A stretch of DNA of 64,000 nucleotides from an uncultured Granulosicoccus sp. (lineage in GTDB: Bacteria; Pseudomonadota; Gammaproteobacteria; Granulosicoccales; Granulosicoccaceae), in the NCBI GenBank assembly GCA_947492525.1, contig CANLNQ010000029.1:25915-89914 (forward strand), written 5' to 3'. Positions 63,974 to 64,000 of this stretch are shown piece after piece (position 1 is the first letter of the stretch; each line of letters opens with the position of its first letter). Made by a program: the position numbers and the translations under genes. Under the pieces are notes generated by a model that was not told where the DNA came from, ran no database searches, and saw only the letters and a program-made list of their open reading frames with translations.

Positions 63974-64000
63974 TATTTCCTAGAAGGAATGCGGGCTGCA

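Noticed and set aside
1..64000. tRNA or rRNA genes
   Set aside because: No cloverleaf with a CCA-type acceptor or rRNA core segment was recognised in the intergenic regions.

Overview
The window looks like chromosomal DNA of a heterotrophic, probably marine, moderately GC-rich gammaproteobacterium. Support: a dif site with a perfect gammaproteobacterial XerD arm, an Anr/Dnr-type box, TRAP and peptide-type ABC transporters, PHA (polyhydroxyalkanoate) depolymerase, lactate permease and quinone-linked D-lactate dehydrogenase. I cannot fix the genus from sequence alone. The dif site at 54.8 kb means the window spans the replication terminus.

Layout. 0-2.4 kb: the N-terminal transporter half of an SSS-type sensor/transporter, a small membrane protein and a receiver-only response regulator, overlapping on the minus strand. 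2.6-11.9 kb: a GntR/UTRA regulator divergent from a peptide-type uptake operon (M20 hydrolase, Tat-exported binding protein, two permeases, one fused double ATPase, second M20-like protein), then a small cupin. 12.0-12.8 kb: an hsp20 gene with an Anr-like box. 13.2-21.2 kb: an unusual lipid-modification island with two plus-strand genes (unknown HD/DUF6817-like protein, alpha/beta hydrolase) facing minus-strand genes for a MaoC-like double hotdog protein, an alpha/beta hydrolase, a fatty-acid desaturase, a cyclopropane-fatty-acid-synthase-like methyltransferase and a Cys-nucleophile alpha/beta hydrolase. 22-27.4 kb: a PepSY membrane protein, then a PhyH dioxygenase / shikimate-dehydrogenase-like / HpaI aldolase / histidine phosphatase operon ending in a 140-bp pentanucleotide array.

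27.5-34.2 kb: a self-sufficient catabolic reductive dehalogenase (RdhA fused to an FMN reductase and a 2Fe-2S ferredoxin) in an operon with a complete TRAP transporter, divergent from a MarR regulator, with two matching operator-like inverted repeats. This looks like a unit for import and reductive dehalogenation of halogenated hydroxy-aromatics. 34.4-46.9 kb: SnoaL-type secreted protein, LysR, FAH-family protein, thiolase, adenylate cyclase, DUF2478 NTPase, lactate permease plus Dld, PhaZ and a monoglyceride-lipase-like hydrolase. 47-53.5 kb: a histidine kinase lacking its phospho-acceptor His, then a nickel/metallophore-type ABC importer with fused ATPases and a Zur-like box.

53.5-57.1 kb is the gene-poor terminus: a 45-aa membrane protein, a decayed EAL-domain pseudogene, the dif site, two heptanucleotide arrays, and 1.3 kb further on a second dif-like 11-6-11 site directly in front of a tyrosine recombinase gene. 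57.2-60 kb carries an AraC/SDR/hydrolase group, probably accessory. 60.8-63.4 kb is an IS21-family element, followed by an AAA ATPase gene that appears broken near the window edge.
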